Assembly: GCF_017377395.1 (NCBI RefSeq)
Contig: NZ_CP061800.1
Span: 4,795,633 to 4,859,632 of the forward strand
Origin: Desulfonema magnum
GTDB lineage: Bacteria > Desulfobacterota > Desulfobacteria > Desulfobacterales > 4be13
Direction: 5' to 3'
DNA: 64,000 bases
Numbering within the stretch: the stretch's first letter is position 1; each line of letters begins with the position of its first letter. The notes beneath the pieces are model-generated. The model saw nothing but the letters and a program-made list of their open reading frames with translations. It made no database searches and was not told where the DNA came from. Below are positions 11,064-19,753 of the stretch, in pieces. A program made the position numbers and the translations under genes.

Positions 11064-12434
11064 ATGGAAATATCAGTATTGAATCATTCCGGCCAGGAAT
11101 ATAAACCATTCCGCTGGTTTTTTAACAAGGAAATCTTCAGCAGCATTCTGCTCATGCTGGCCTCGGTCAGTGCCATAATTATTGCCAACTCAGCATTGTC
11201 ATATAAATATCTTCACTGGCTGCATTTGGAAATTTCACTGGTTTTCGGAACAGCTAAGATCAGCTACTCCCTGCTGCATTGGATTAATGACGGGTTTATG
11301 ACCCTGTTTTTTTTCACAGTGGGTCTTGAAATCAAACGCGAAGTCCTGGTGGGAGAACTTGCTTCTTTCAGGATAGCGCTTTTGCCAGTGGTCGCGGCAC
11401 TGGGCGGTATGCTCGTGCCCGGGATCATCTATACGGTATTCAACTTTGGCAATCCGGGCATGAGCGGATGGGGAATTCCCGTGGCAACGGATATTGCGTT
11501 TTCTCTGGGTGCCATCGCACTCCTGGGAAACAAGCTGCCCCCGGGACTCAGGGTCTTTCTGACAGCATTTGCAATTGCCGATGATCTGGGAGCAGTGTTC
11601 ATCATTGCGATTTTTTATACAAAGACCATCGTGACCAGTTACCTGATCGCCATGGCTGTATGTGTGGTGATTCTTTTCATTGCCAATCTGATGTGGGTCC
11701 GCTGGGTCCCGTTTTATATTGTGTTAGGCATAAGCACCTGGCTTTGTATGATGGGATCCGGAATCCATGCCACTGTGGCCGGCGTGGTGGTAGCCATGCT
11801 GGTTCCGGCCCGGAGCAAATATAACACGGCCCGTTTTGTGAAGAAAGCCCGGGGGATCATTGATAATATGCATACGGACCGGCTCATTGACGGACACTGG
11901 TATTCCATTTTTATCAGGCCCGAACACCTTAACTCGGTTCACGCCCTGGAAGTGGCGTGTCATAATGTGGAAACACCGCTCCAGCGATTGGAACATGCGT
12001 TGCACCCCTGGGTGGTCTTCGTTATTCTGCCCATATTCGCGTTTTTTAATGCCGGACTTTCCCTTCAGGACATACCCCTTGCCAGCGCGGTCACCCATCC
12101 GGTGACAATGGGCTGCGCCCTGGGACTTCTCATTGGCAAACCTATTGGTATCACACTGGCCTCATACCTGGCTGTGCGTTTCGGAATCGCGATCCTGCCC
12201 GCGGATGTCCGCTGGCCCCATATTACTGGTGCTGCCATGCTGGGCGGTATCGGCTTCACGATGTCTCTGTTTATATCGGGTCTGTCATTTACAGATGCCC
12301 GGTTCCTGAACTACTCCAAACTGGGTGTGCTTTCAGGCTCCTCATTCTCCGTGCTGGGCGGTCTGGTTTTTTTGTCCGTTGTCGCGTTCAAGGATGGCAA
12401 AACCTATGAAGCAGATACTCCGGAAGCCAATTGA
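11064..12434 (+). CDS. nhaA: Na+/H+ antiporter NhaA
   Basis: This 456-residue inner-membrane protein exchanges cytoplasmic Na+ for external H+ and so serves salt and pH balance. It shows the NhaA signatures: GFMTLFFFTVGLEIKREV early on, ATDIAF (equivalent of Asp133 in E. coli), and FAIADDLGAV, which carries the paired aspartates of the ion-binding site. GKPIGI and GGIGFTMSLFISGLSF lie near the C-terminus. It is longer than E. coli NhaA (388) because of a hydrophilic loop around residues 255-310 and a short N-terminal tail, which is common in this branch of the family. The upstream ribosome site is weak (AAGCGG). The gene runs convergently into the kinase-like gene, and the two coding ends overlap by 31 bp. 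It looks monocistronic. Confidence 0.95.
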   Translation: MEISVLNHSGQEYKPFRWFFNKEIFSSILLMLASVSAIIIANSALSYKYLHWLHLEISLVFGTAKISYSLLHWINDGFMTLFFFTVGLEIKREVLVGELASFRIALLPVVAALGGMLVPGIIYTVFNFGNPGMSGWGIPVATDIAFSLGAIALLGNKLPPGLRVFLTAFAIADDLGAVFIIAIFYTKTIVTSYLIAMAVCVVILFIANLMWVRWVPFYIVLGISTWLCMMGSGIHATVAGVVVAMLVPARSKYNTARFVKKARGIIDNMHTDRLIDGHWYSIFIRPEHLNSVHALEVACHNVETPLQRLEHALHPWVVFVILPIFAFFNAGLSLQDIPLASAVTHPVTMGCALGLLIGKPIGITLASYLAVRFGIAILPADVRWPHITGAAMLGGIGFTMSLFISGLSFTDARFLNYSKLGVLSGSSFSVLGGLVFLSVVAFKDGKTYEADTPEAN

Positions 12435-13039
12435 ACAACGGTGTTTACGGCCTCCTCCATCCTGACTTTGTCCATATTGAACACCATATGATAAAGCTTG
12501 GGATGATTGTAATCGGTCTTGGCAAAATACCGGTAAAGATTGAGTCGGCGTTTGTCCTGCTTATCTACGACGATCTGAGCCTGTTTCCGGTTCAGGTTAT
12601 AGTTTTCCATCATAAAAGTGATGCGATGTTCCAGTTTCGCGATCATCAGAAAATGATAGGTATTGGGATGATCCGAGAGGATGTACTGCCCCCCCCGGCC
12701 GATGATGATCACGTTGTCCTGGGATGCAATTTTAGGAATGATATTGTGCAGAATAGATATGTAGAGATCACCGTCAATGTAGCCCGGATTTTTTTCCATG
12801 GCTATGCCCACATAGCCTTTACGATAGGGTCCTATCTTTTTAATTAATCTCGGCAGGAACCCCTCGCTGCCTGTTTCTTTGGCAATGGAATCCACCCAGT
12901 CAGGAGAGACATTTGCCTCTTTGGCGACCATTTCCACGATTTCCTCGTCAATAAGTGTGTAGCCCAGTTTATCAGCCACCTTTGTGCCCAGGGTTTTCCC
13001 ACCGGCACCAAACTCCCTTGCAATGGTTATGACTGCCAT
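12404..13039 (-). CDS. Cytidylate kinase-like family protein
   Basis: A 211-residue protein of the cytidylate_kinase2 type. The N-terminus MAVITIAREFGAGGKTLG is a P-loop variant (GxGGKT in place of the usual GxxGxGKS), followed by LGYTLIDEEIV, typical of the family. IIIGRGGQYIL in the middle is also diagnostic, with YRYFAKTDYNHPKLYHMV toward the C-terminus. Members are predicted nucleotide-binding enzymes of unproven substrate, distinct from Cmk. The upstream sequence has GGAAAG before the ATG. It converges on nhaA with a 31-bp overlap, so the two genes could affect each other by antisense transcription; this is inference only. Confidence 0.85.
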   Translation of the reverse strand: MAVITIAREFGAGGKTLGTKVADKLGYTLIDEEIVEMVAKEANVSPDWVDSIAKETGSEGFLPRLIKKIGPYRKGYVGIAMEKNPGYIDGDLYISILHNIIPKIASQDNVIIIGRGGQYILSDHPNTYHFLMIAKLEHRITFMMENYNLNRKQAQIVVDKQDKRRLNLYRYFAKTDYNHPKLYHMVFNMDKVRMEEAVNTVVQLASGVSAS

Positions 13040-13198
13040 GGTAAACTTCCTTTCCGCGGATTGAAAAAATTTATGATTTGGGCGAATACAACTTCATGTA
13101 AGATATTATATAAATCAGATATAAATCAACAGCAAAGTCGCTTTCTGACCGACATTCTCTGTACAGGTCAGAAAATGATATAGGCTTTAAGAAAAAGA

Positions 13199-13490
13199 TT
13201 GTCCGGAGCGCCGAACTTGCATTTTGGCAGAAGTGCCCGGTTTCCGGGCTTTGGAAATTTCAGACCCCCGGGTTTGAACTGCCATATTTTTCTATTGAAT
13301 CTATATTTTACTATGTTATATTATTATTTTTTTATGAATACCAAAGGATTCTTAATACTCGATAATCAAGTTTTTTTGATCCGACCCGGGATCACAGCCT
13401 GTTATTCCGTTTGAAAACCCGGGTTTTTTATCTGAGAATATTTTCATAATCAGGGGGCAAAAAAACCCGGCTTTTTTTATGAGCGTTTAT
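13199..13490. repeat. Composite of three short repeats in a 485-bp intergenic gap
   Basis: The gap 13040-13524 has no gene. 13199-13240 resembles the GGAGTGCCAAA...TTTGGCA inverted repeats seen at 58219, 60826 and 62829. 13357-13383 is one end of the ACTCGATAATCAAG element (full copies at 24631 and 24941). 13413-13490 is a palindromic AAAACCCGGG...AACCCGGCTTTTTTTATGAGCG element, nearly the same sequence as 45093-45168, including TTTTCATAA and TATGAGCGTTTAT. Three repeat families have accumulated in one gap. Confidence 0.7.
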
Positions 13491-13524
13491 TATTGAGGAT
13501 AATTTTTCACGACAGATAAGTGAA

Positions 13525-14802
13525 ATGGAAGATGTTATGCATGAGATACTGATGGTAGAAGACAGTAAGTTATTTGGCACAATGATCAAAAAAAAATTAC
13601 AGTCTGATTTGCAAATAAAGGTAAAATGGGTTCAATCTTTTTCAGAGACCGTCAAACTCCTGAGTGACAACAAATCGCATTTTTCCATTGCGCTTTTGGA
13701 CCTTTATCTCCCTGATGCGACAAGAGGTGAAATTGTGGATGTTGTGGTATCAAAAAACATTCCTTCAATTATTTTCACAGTGGAATATAGTGAAAAGGTG
13801 CGAAAGTATATCTGGTCCAAGAAAAATATTGTGGATTATGTGATAAAAGAAGGGGTCCCCACCATCGGATATGTCACTTCTCTGATTCAGCGTATTCATC
13901 AAAACAAAACCATTAAAATTCTCGTAGTTGATGATTCTACAGCATTCCGAACATTTGTATGCAATTTGTTACGAGTCCATCAGTATATTGTATTTGAAGC
14001 CTGTGACGGAAACGCAGCCATAAAAGTGATGAACAGAAATAAAGATATAAAAATGATGATCATTGATTTCAGTATGCCGGATATGAACGGGGTTCAGCTC
14101 ACAAAAATTATTCGGCAGAAGTATAAGAAAGAACAGGTTGCAATCATTGGAATATCAGCTCATGAAAAAAATATTTTGTCAGTCCAGTTTATTAAAAACG
14201 GGGCAAATGATTTTATTCATAAACCGTTTTTAAGCGAAGAATTTTATTGCAGAGTCACACAGAATATTGAAATGCTGGAACGCATACAAAAAATTAAAGA
14301 ATTCTCAAATAAGGATTATCTGACGGACCTCTATAACCGCAGGTATTTTTTCGAATCGGGCCGTAAAATGCTTGCAAGCGCAAAAAGGCAAAACATACCG
14401 ATTGTCATTGCCATGGTTGACATTGATTTCTTTAAAAATGTAAATGATACTTACGGTCACGACGCTGGGGATGAGGTCATAAAGAATATATCACGGATTT
14501 TAAAGAGTCGTTTCCGGGAATCAGATATTGTTTGCCGTTTTGGCGGAGAGGAATTTTGCATATTGGCAGTAAATATGGATCCGGAACAATCTGTCAGAAT
14601 ATTCGAAGAATTAAGAAAACATATTGAAAAATCAGAAACCCATGTTGATGGCAGAATCATCAAAAACACAGTCAGCATGGGGATATACGCTGAGTCCGCT
14701 GACTCCCTTGACAGAATGATAAAACAAGCTGATATGATGTTATATGAAGCAAAGAAAAGAGGAAGAAACAGAATTGTCTGTAGCGGAAATCTGTCAGCGT
14801 AA
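13525..14802 (+). CDS. Response regulator with two receiver domains and an active GGDEF domain (diguanylate cyclase)
   Basis: A 425-residue cytoplasmic signalling protein predicted to make cyclic di-GMP from two GTP. Receiver 1 spans about residues 5-125 (phospho-acceptor in LLDLYLPD). Receiver 2 spans about 129-250 (VVDDS acidic pair, acceptor Asp in IIDFSMPDMNG, Lys in HKPF). The GGDEF domain is C-terminal, with RFGGEEF intact and the inhibitory-site RxxD (RESD) five residues upstream, so product inhibition is expected. The layout resembles PleD without the same linker. The ATG at 13537 has a better ribosome site (GGAAG five bases upstream) than the ATG at 13525, so the true protein may be four residues shorter. 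Its closeness to an exopolysaccharide locus is suggestive, but 2 kb and two unrelated genes intervene. Confidence 0.95.
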   Translation: MEDVMHEILMVEDSKLFGTMIKKKLQSDLQIKVKWVQSFSETVKLLSDNKSHFSIALLDLYLPDATRGEIVDVVVSKNIPSIIFTVEYSEKVRKYIWSKKNIVDYVIKEGVPTIGYVTSLIQRIHQNKTIKILVVDDSTAFRTFVCNLLRVHQYIVFEACDGNAAIKVMNRNKDIKMMIIDFSMPDMNGVQLTKIIRQKYKKEQVAIIGISAHEKNILSVQFIKNGANDFIHKPFLSEEFYCRVTQNIEMLERIQKIKEFSNKDYLTDLYNRRYFFESGRKMLASAKRQNIPIVIAMVDIDFFKNVNDTYGHDAGDEVIKNISRILKSRFRESDIVCRFGGEEFCILAVNMDPEQSVRIFEELRKHIEKSETHVDGRIIKNTVSMGIYAESADSLDRMIKQADMMLYEAKKRGRNRIVCSGNLSA

Positions 14803-14937
14803 TGCTGCCGGGGCCGGAGTAAAAGAAAAAATATTTTCGTGATACAGCGGCTGATGTTGAAAAAAAATATAAGATTCCGTATAAGAAACTGAGGGGCGGA
14901 TTTGGTGGAAAAAACCAGTTGGGGAAAGGGAACACAA

Positions 14938-16146
14938 ATGATTACCATAGACACAATTCAGCAGGCGGCAACGATAATAAAAGGCAGAGTGATTCGCACG
15001 CCCCTTGTTCATTCACCGACCTTCAGCCGGATGTTTGGCGGAGAAATATATCTCAAGCTGGAAAATCTTCAGAAAACAGGTGCTTTCAAGATCAGGGGCG
15101 CAACACATAAATTACTGAAACATCTGAAAAAAATCGGTTCCGGAGGGGTGGTTGCCGCGTCCGCGGGAAATCACGCCCAGGGCGTGGCGCTTGCGGCAAA
15201 ACAGGCAGGTATCGCATCTACTATTGTCATGCCTGAATGGGCATCCATCAGCAAACAGGAGGCCACGCGAGGCTATGGCGGTAAGGTTGTCATCGCGGGT
15301 CAGAGTGTGGCGGAAAGCCTCAGCAAAGCACAGGAACTGGCAGGAAAAGGCAAGACCTTTGTCCATCCTTTTGATGATGCGGATATTATCGCAGGTCAGG
15401 GGAGCATTGCATTGGAGATACTTGAAGACCTGAAACACGCTGATATCATTCTTGTTCCCATTGGCGGAGGCGGACTGATTTCCGGAATTGCTGTGGCTGC
15501 AAAAACCATAAGACCTGATATCAAAGTCATCGGGGTTCAGGCTGCTGTCTGTCCCTCGGCTTTTGAATCCTGCCGACAAGGGAAAGTGACAAAGGTGGAA
15601 TCAGAAGCCTTATCCATCGCGGACGGAATAACGGTCAAACAGACAGGCGAACTCACTTTTAAGATCATCCGAAAATATGTGGATGAGGTTGTTTTGGTGG
15701 AAGAACAGCACATCGCAGCCGCGATACTCATGCTTTTGGAGCGAAAAAAGGTTCTGGCCGAAGGGGCAGGCGCGGTTACTCTGGCCGCGCTTTTAAGCCG
15801 GACTATTGTTATTCCCTCGGGAAAAAAAGCGGTGCTTCTGATCAGCGGAGGCAATCTGGACAGCCCCCTTCTGGGACGAATCATTGGCAAAGGGCTGGTG
15901 ACACACGGACGAATCATGCGTTTAAGGGTTCATTTAAGCGATACTCCCGGGTCCCTGTCACGGTTGCTGGATCAGGTGGCTTATCTGAAAGCGAATGTGC
16001 TTCATATCTATCATGACCGCAATGTGAAAGATATCCCCATAAATATTTCATGTGTGGAAATAGAACTGGAAACACGCAGTTCCGCCCACATTGATCATAT
16101 CTGCGGAGAACTGCAAAAGGCCGGATATGAAATGGAGTTAAAGTAG
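14938..16146 (+). CDS. ilvA: Threonine ammonia-lyase with C-terminal ACT domain
   Basis: A 402-residue PLP enzyme that deaminates threonine to 2-oxobutanoate, either for isoleucine synthesis or for catabolism. The PLP lysine lies in TGAFKIRGA, the glycine-rich phosphate loop is VPIGGGGLISG, and an ACT-like domain (LSDTPGSLSRLLDQVAYL onward) fills the last ~75 residues. Its size fits the single-ACT form (ilvA_1Cterm type), not the two-ACT biosynthetic IlvA. An in-frame TTG at 14902 would add 12 residues, but the ATG at 14938 has GGGAA eight bases upstream and begins at the conserved N-terminus. The TAG stop lies inside the terminal inverted repeat of the element at 16143-16388. Confidence 0.93.
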   Translation: MITIDTIQQAATIIKGRVIRTPLVHSPTFSRMFGGEIYLKLENLQKTGAFKIRGATHKLLKHLKKIGSGGVVAASAGNHAQGVALAAKQAGIASTIVMPEWASISKQEATRGYGGKVVIAGQSVAESLSKAQELAGKGKTFVHPFDDADIIAGQGSIALEILEDLKHADIILVPIGGGGLISGIAVAAKTIRPDIKVIGVQAAVCPSAFESCRQGKVTKVESEALSIADGITVKQTGELTFKIIRKYVDEVVLVEEQHIAAAILMLLERKKVLAEGAGAVTLAALLSRTIVIPSGKKAVLLISGGNLDSPLLGRIIGKGLVTHGRIMRLRVHLSDTPGSLSRLLDQVAYLKANVLHIYHDRNVKDIPINISCVEIELETRSSAHIDHICGELQKAGYEMELK

Positions 16147-16388
16147 GGCGGGGTTCTGTCCCGCTAAGTTCAGATAAGTCAGGATTGGTCAGGCAGAACT
16201 TTCTTGCCGGACGGGATTTGCAATCCCGTCCGGCACAAGTTTATCCGCTGTGATCCGAAAATATCCCGGACGGGTTGCAAACCCCGTCCGGCACAATCAG
16301 ACTTAATAAAGTCCGGCACAATCAAACTTAATAAAAACAATAAATTGTGATCTTAGTCTGATATATATGGGGCAGAACCCCGCCCTAC
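16143..16388. repeat. Inverted-repeat element bounded by GTAGGGCGGGGTTCTG arms
   Basis: The arms at 16143-16162 and 16369-16388 are inverted copies of each other with one mismatch. Between them are two smaller palindromes, GGACGGGATTTGCAATCCCG-type at 16206-16234 and GGACGGGTTGCAAACCCCGT-type at 16266-16291. The left arm supplies the stop codon of the threonine ammonia-lyase gene. The remaining gap to 16636 shows no gene. Related GGGATTT...AATCCC palindromes occur at 40000-40200. Confidence 0.8.
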
Positions 16389-16636
16389 AATATTAGAAAA
16401 AAATTTTAGAAAGGTCAGGAGCGGACATATCTGTTTACGAAATCTTGAAATGAATAAAATCCGGCCAGTTTCACCAAAAGGTGATCTGTTTGTCTCGAAC
16501 TTTTTAAAGAACAAAGTCAAAGCGTCTGAACCACAGATTAACACAGATTAAGGGTTCGCGTTCATCAGCGTTTCTGACCTGTCGTGATCGGATTTTATAA
16601 TTTTTTATGTAATAAAAAAATAGTTAAGGATTTCAA

Positions 16637-16975
16637 ATGAGAATATGTCCCCAATGCAACAGGAAAAACCTGGATAAAGCTAAAGTTTGTGAAAAATGCG
16701 GCGCATCCCTGATAATGAGTAAGAAAGGAACAAAGTCATCTGTCAGCGCCAGGAAAGTTGTTTCCGCAGTAAAAAACCGTAATCAGCAGGAAGTTGTCAT
16801 AACAGACATTAAGATACCTTTTTGGTCAATGGTAATGTTTATGGTCAAATGGGTCTTCGCCTCCATACCGGCAATTATCATCGTGGCTTTGTTAATCCTT
16901 TTGTCTGTTTCAGTTGCCAGCGGTCTGGGGAATTTTTTTAAAATTCTTCTGCAATACGTCAGACAGTTTTTATAA
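16637..16975 (+). CDS. Small zinc-ribbon membrane protein
   Basis: A 112-residue protein. The N-terminus has two knuckles, CPQC and CEKC, 12 residues apart (zinc-ribbon type, predicted to bind one Zn). A basic linker follows, then one strongly hydrophobic helix at about residues 74-98. AAGGA lies 8 bases before the ATG. Similar small zinc-ribbon/transmembrane proteins are common but of unknown role. It stands alone between the repeat element and the convergent EPS operon. Confidence 0.7.
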   Translation: MRICPQCNRKNLDKAKVCEKCGASLIMSKKGTKSSVSARKVVSAVKNRNQQEVVITDIKIPFWSMVMFMVKWVFASIPAIIIVALLILLSVSVASGLGNFFKILLQYVRQFL

Positions 16976-17078
16976 CCATATTGTTCCGGTGAAGACAGTT
17001 TTTTTATAGCTTTTTTTTATCTGCCTCATAAAACACACCCGTGGCGATATCACATGACTCCCGCTTGTTCAAAGGTGG

Positions 17079-17828
17079 TTACATCTGATTCAGTATAAAG
17101 CCCAAAAATTTATCTTTAGGAATCAGTTCAAGAGCCTTTCTGACATCATGGACAGAGGTCCTTCCCGCCTGAACCACCATGAGAATACAGTCAGCCAGAG
17201 GCGCAAGGGCAATGGCATCCGCTTTTCCGAGGATGTGAGGAACATCTAAAAATATATAACGATCTTCATAACGGCTCTTCATCTCTGCAACAAGTGTTTT
17301 CATCTTCTGAGAGCCGAGAAGTTCCGAGCTGTCCTGGATCATCCGCCCCCCGGAGATGACTGACAGTTTTTCAACATCCGGCCGGATAATAATATCTTTA
17401 AGGGGCCGGTTATCCAGAAGATAATCAGCCAGCCCTCTTTTACTCGGAAAACCCATGTAATGTTGGATATTCTGGTGTTTCAGATCGCAGTCCGCCAGCA
17501 GCGCGTTTCCGTCAAAGGCTTTGGCAAAAGTGACAGCCAGATTAATCGCAGTCAGGGTCTTTCCTTCTCCCGGGTGCGCGCTGGTGATCATCAGTGTGTT
17601 CCAGTCTTTTTCCCGGGTGCGCTGCTGGATCTGTTCCCGGAGAACTCTGTAGAAATCCGTCTCCTTGGCATATGGAAATATGCACACGCATCGGTTTTCA
17701 CCCGCTTTTTTAAGATCAACCTCGGCAAATCCGGGGTCGGAAGAGGCCGCCGGATTTTCAATTGGTATTGCTGACCTGTTTTCCCATAGTGATTTTTTTC
17801 TCCTGCTCAACAGTTTTTTCAGTTTCAT
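17079..17828 (-). CDS. CpsD/CapB-like P-loop ATPase of EPS export (no tyrosine tail)
   Basis: A 249-residue cytoplasmic partner of the Wzz-like protein, related to bacterial tyrosine kinases. Walker A is SAHPGEGKT, Walker A' is LLADCDLK and Walker B is YIFLDVPH. The chain stops right after the final FLGFILNQM strand and lacks the C-terminal tyrosine cluster that BY-kinases autophosphorylate. It may therefore regulate chain length by ATP binding only, or be phosphorylated elsewhere. Its ATG overlaps the stop of the Wzz-like gene (ATGA, 17825-17828), so translation is probably coupled. It is the last gene of the EPS locus on this side. Confidence 0.9.
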   Translation of the reverse strand: MKLKKLLSRRKKSLWENRSAIPIENPAASSDPGFAEVDLKKAGENRCVCIFPYAKETDFYRVLREQIQQRTREKDWNTLMITSAHPGEGKTLTAINLAVTFAKAFDGNALLADCDLKHQNIQHYMGFPSKRGLADYLLDNRPLKDIIIRPDVEKLSVISGGRMIQDSSELLGSQKMKTLVAEMKSRYEDRYIFLDVPHILGKADAIALAPLADCILMVVQAGRTSVHDVRKALELIPKDKFLGFILNQM

Positions 17829-19432
17829 GGTCTTATCATCTCCATGACCACCTCGGGTAAAATTTGATGTTTATCCAGTAATCGTGCAACCTTGGCCCGG
17901 AATATGTCAAGATCCATGACCAGATAGTGAAACGCGGCCACGCCCGCGGCAATCACCAGAATCACCCCGATCATAAGGATAATACGTTTTATTCTTATGA
18001 TATTTCTGTCCCTTTTGGTGACGATTACGGGAATACTCGCCAGAACAGGAAAAGAGGTGGCAGCGACAAGGGTTCCGGCATTTCGTACCGAAGGATCAGT
18101 GAACTCCTTTAAAGCCCCGATGCCGGCTCCGGCTCCCATACCAAGTACAACCCCGATTAATATGATTGCCTTTCGGTTCGGTTTAAAGGGTTTTTCCGGA
18201 AGTCCGGGCGGATCAATCAGCGTAAAGCGTTCTCCTTTCTGTCCTTCCTCAAGGCCGTATGCCACCTTGGCCTCCATCAGTTTTCTCATAAGGTCATTCA
18301 GCTTGGCATGTGTGTTGTTCCTCTCCATGACAAACTCATTATATTGCTCTTCGAGCTTGGGCGTGGCTTCGATCCTGCCGCGATATTCATCCATATTCCG
18401 TTCGAGTTTGCGGATCTGCTGTTTAACGGATTTAAGATCAGCCCGGGTGCTGGCAAGCTGGGACGCCAGTGTGATGTATGCCGGGTTATCCGGGCGATCA
18501 TTTTCGGCGTCAGATATACCGGGCAATTCCCCCATTTTTTTTTCAAGTTCTGCAATTTCATTTGCTGTTTTGATCACATCCGGATATTCATCGGAAAACT
18601 GACTTCTGAGATATATGAGCTGAATCTTCAATTCTTCCAGCCGGTTTTTGTCCTGGTCCAGTTCTGGAGGAATACTGGCGAGCTGGGTCTGAAGATAGCC
18701 CTCTCTCTCCTTCAGACTGCGTAACTGCTCTTCCAGGCGTTCAATATTGCGTTCAATATTGTTCAGCCCCTGAATATTAAGCTGGAGCATCTCAGGAAGC
18801 TCGTTAATATGCTCCTTTTTGAAATCTGAAATATTTTTTTCAATCGTGGCAAGGTCAGTTTTCACTTTTTCCATCTCATCTTCCAAGAACAGGGAGGTTT
18901 CTTTGGTCTGACGCTTTCGAACCTGGAGGTTTTCTTCAAGATACAGAGAAGCGAGCATGTTGGTAACCTGCTGAACCTTGGTCGGTGATTTTCCCTCATA
19001 AGAAAGCGTAAAAGCAATAGTGGCAGACATGGCTCTTCCGGTGCGGCGGTCCATTACCTCGGTGCTGATGGTATTCAGCATGATATCCTCACGCATCTTT
19101 TCAATAATTTCCTCAGTGGTCCATCTGCCCTGCAGGTCCTTATATAGTCCGAAACGGCTGATCATCTCAGAAAGTCTTGAAGTACTCATAATTCGCTGAT
19201 TAATGGATTGCAGACGCTGCTCAACATAACTTGTCACTGTGGCCATGACAAAATCAGAGGGAATCTCCTGTCCTTCAATGAGAATCGTTGCCGTGGATTT
19301 GAAGACAGAGGGTAGCATCATGGCAACAGCCGCGGCAACTGAAAATACGATAAAAGCTGGGAGAATTATGCTCCATTTTCTCCGCTTCACAGCGTCAACA
19401 TAATCGTTCAGCGTCATCTCATTTGCTTCCAT
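17825..19432 (-). CDS. Wzz/GumC-like polysaccharide chain-length determinant
   Basis: A 535-residue inner-membrane protein that sets EPS chain length together with the ATPase. An N-terminal Wzz segment has transmembrane helix 1 at about residues 22-42. A long coiled-coil region runs at ~180-400 (repeated EEL/LEEQL heptads). The proline-rich DPPGLPEKPFKPNRK motif and transmembrane helix 2 at about 425-445 follow. A third hydrophobic helix lies near residue 485-505 and the tail is ~30 residues. This matches the form found in exosortase-linked EPS loci. Four-base overlap with the following ATPase gene. Confidence 0.92.
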   Translation of the reverse strand: MEANEMTLNDYVDAVKRRKWSIILPAFIVFSVAAAVAMMLPSVFKSTATILIEGQEIPSDFVMATVTSYVEQRLQSINQRIMSTSRLSEMISRFGLYKDLQGRWTTEEIIEKMREDIMLNTISTEVMDRRTGRAMSATIAFTLSYEGKSPTKVQQVTNMLASLYLEENLQVRKRQTKETSLFLEDEMEKVKTDLATIEKNISDFKKEHINELPEMLQLNIQGLNNIERNIERLEEQLRSLKEREGYLQTQLASIPPELDQDKNRLEELKIQLIYLRSQFSDEYPDVIKTANEIAELEKKMGELPGISDAENDRPDNPAYITLASQLASTRADLKSVKQQIRKLERNMDEYRGRIEATPKLEEQYNEFVMERNNTHAKLNDLMRKLMEAKVAYGLEEGQKGERFTLIDPPGLPEKPFKPNRKAIILIGVVLGMGAGAGIGALKEFTDPSVRNAGTLVAATSFPVLASIPVIVTKRDRNIIRIKRIILMIGVILVIAAGVAAFHYLVMDLDIFRAKVARLLDKHQILPEVVMEMIRP

Positions 19433-19574
19433 GTAAAATAACTTCCTCCTGAATTTTTTCTGAGTCAGAACTTTTTAAGAACGCTGACTAAATAAAATAA
19501 TAAAATTCCCATTGCTTTGCTTACCGAGGCTTGATAAGTACCAGATCATAAGTTTTCTGATATCTGTTCGGAAA

Positions 19575-19634
19575 AGAAACCCGGCTTTTTTCCCGGAATG
19601 ATCCGCGGCCTCTGAAGGAAAAAGCCGGGTTTCT
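19575..19634. repeat. GAAACCCGGCTTTTT palindromic element
   Basis: GAAACCCGGCTTTTTTCCCG and GGAAAAAGCCGGGTTTC form a near-perfect 15-bp stem with a ~30-base loop containing CCGCGG. It lies between the beta-barrel gene and the Wzz-like gene, within the 320-bp gap 19433-19753, which otherwise shows only a GGATTTGCCAATCC palindrome near 19700. Possible intra-operon terminator or processing site. Confidence 0.65.
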
Positions 19635-19753
19635 CCGCCGTTCGCAGGCAAAGATATATAAAAACTTTTGTTCAGGTACTTAAATCCTCATGAACGTCTC
19701 GGATTTGCCAATCCGAACCGAGCATGACGGGAATGTTATTCAACATTCATTGG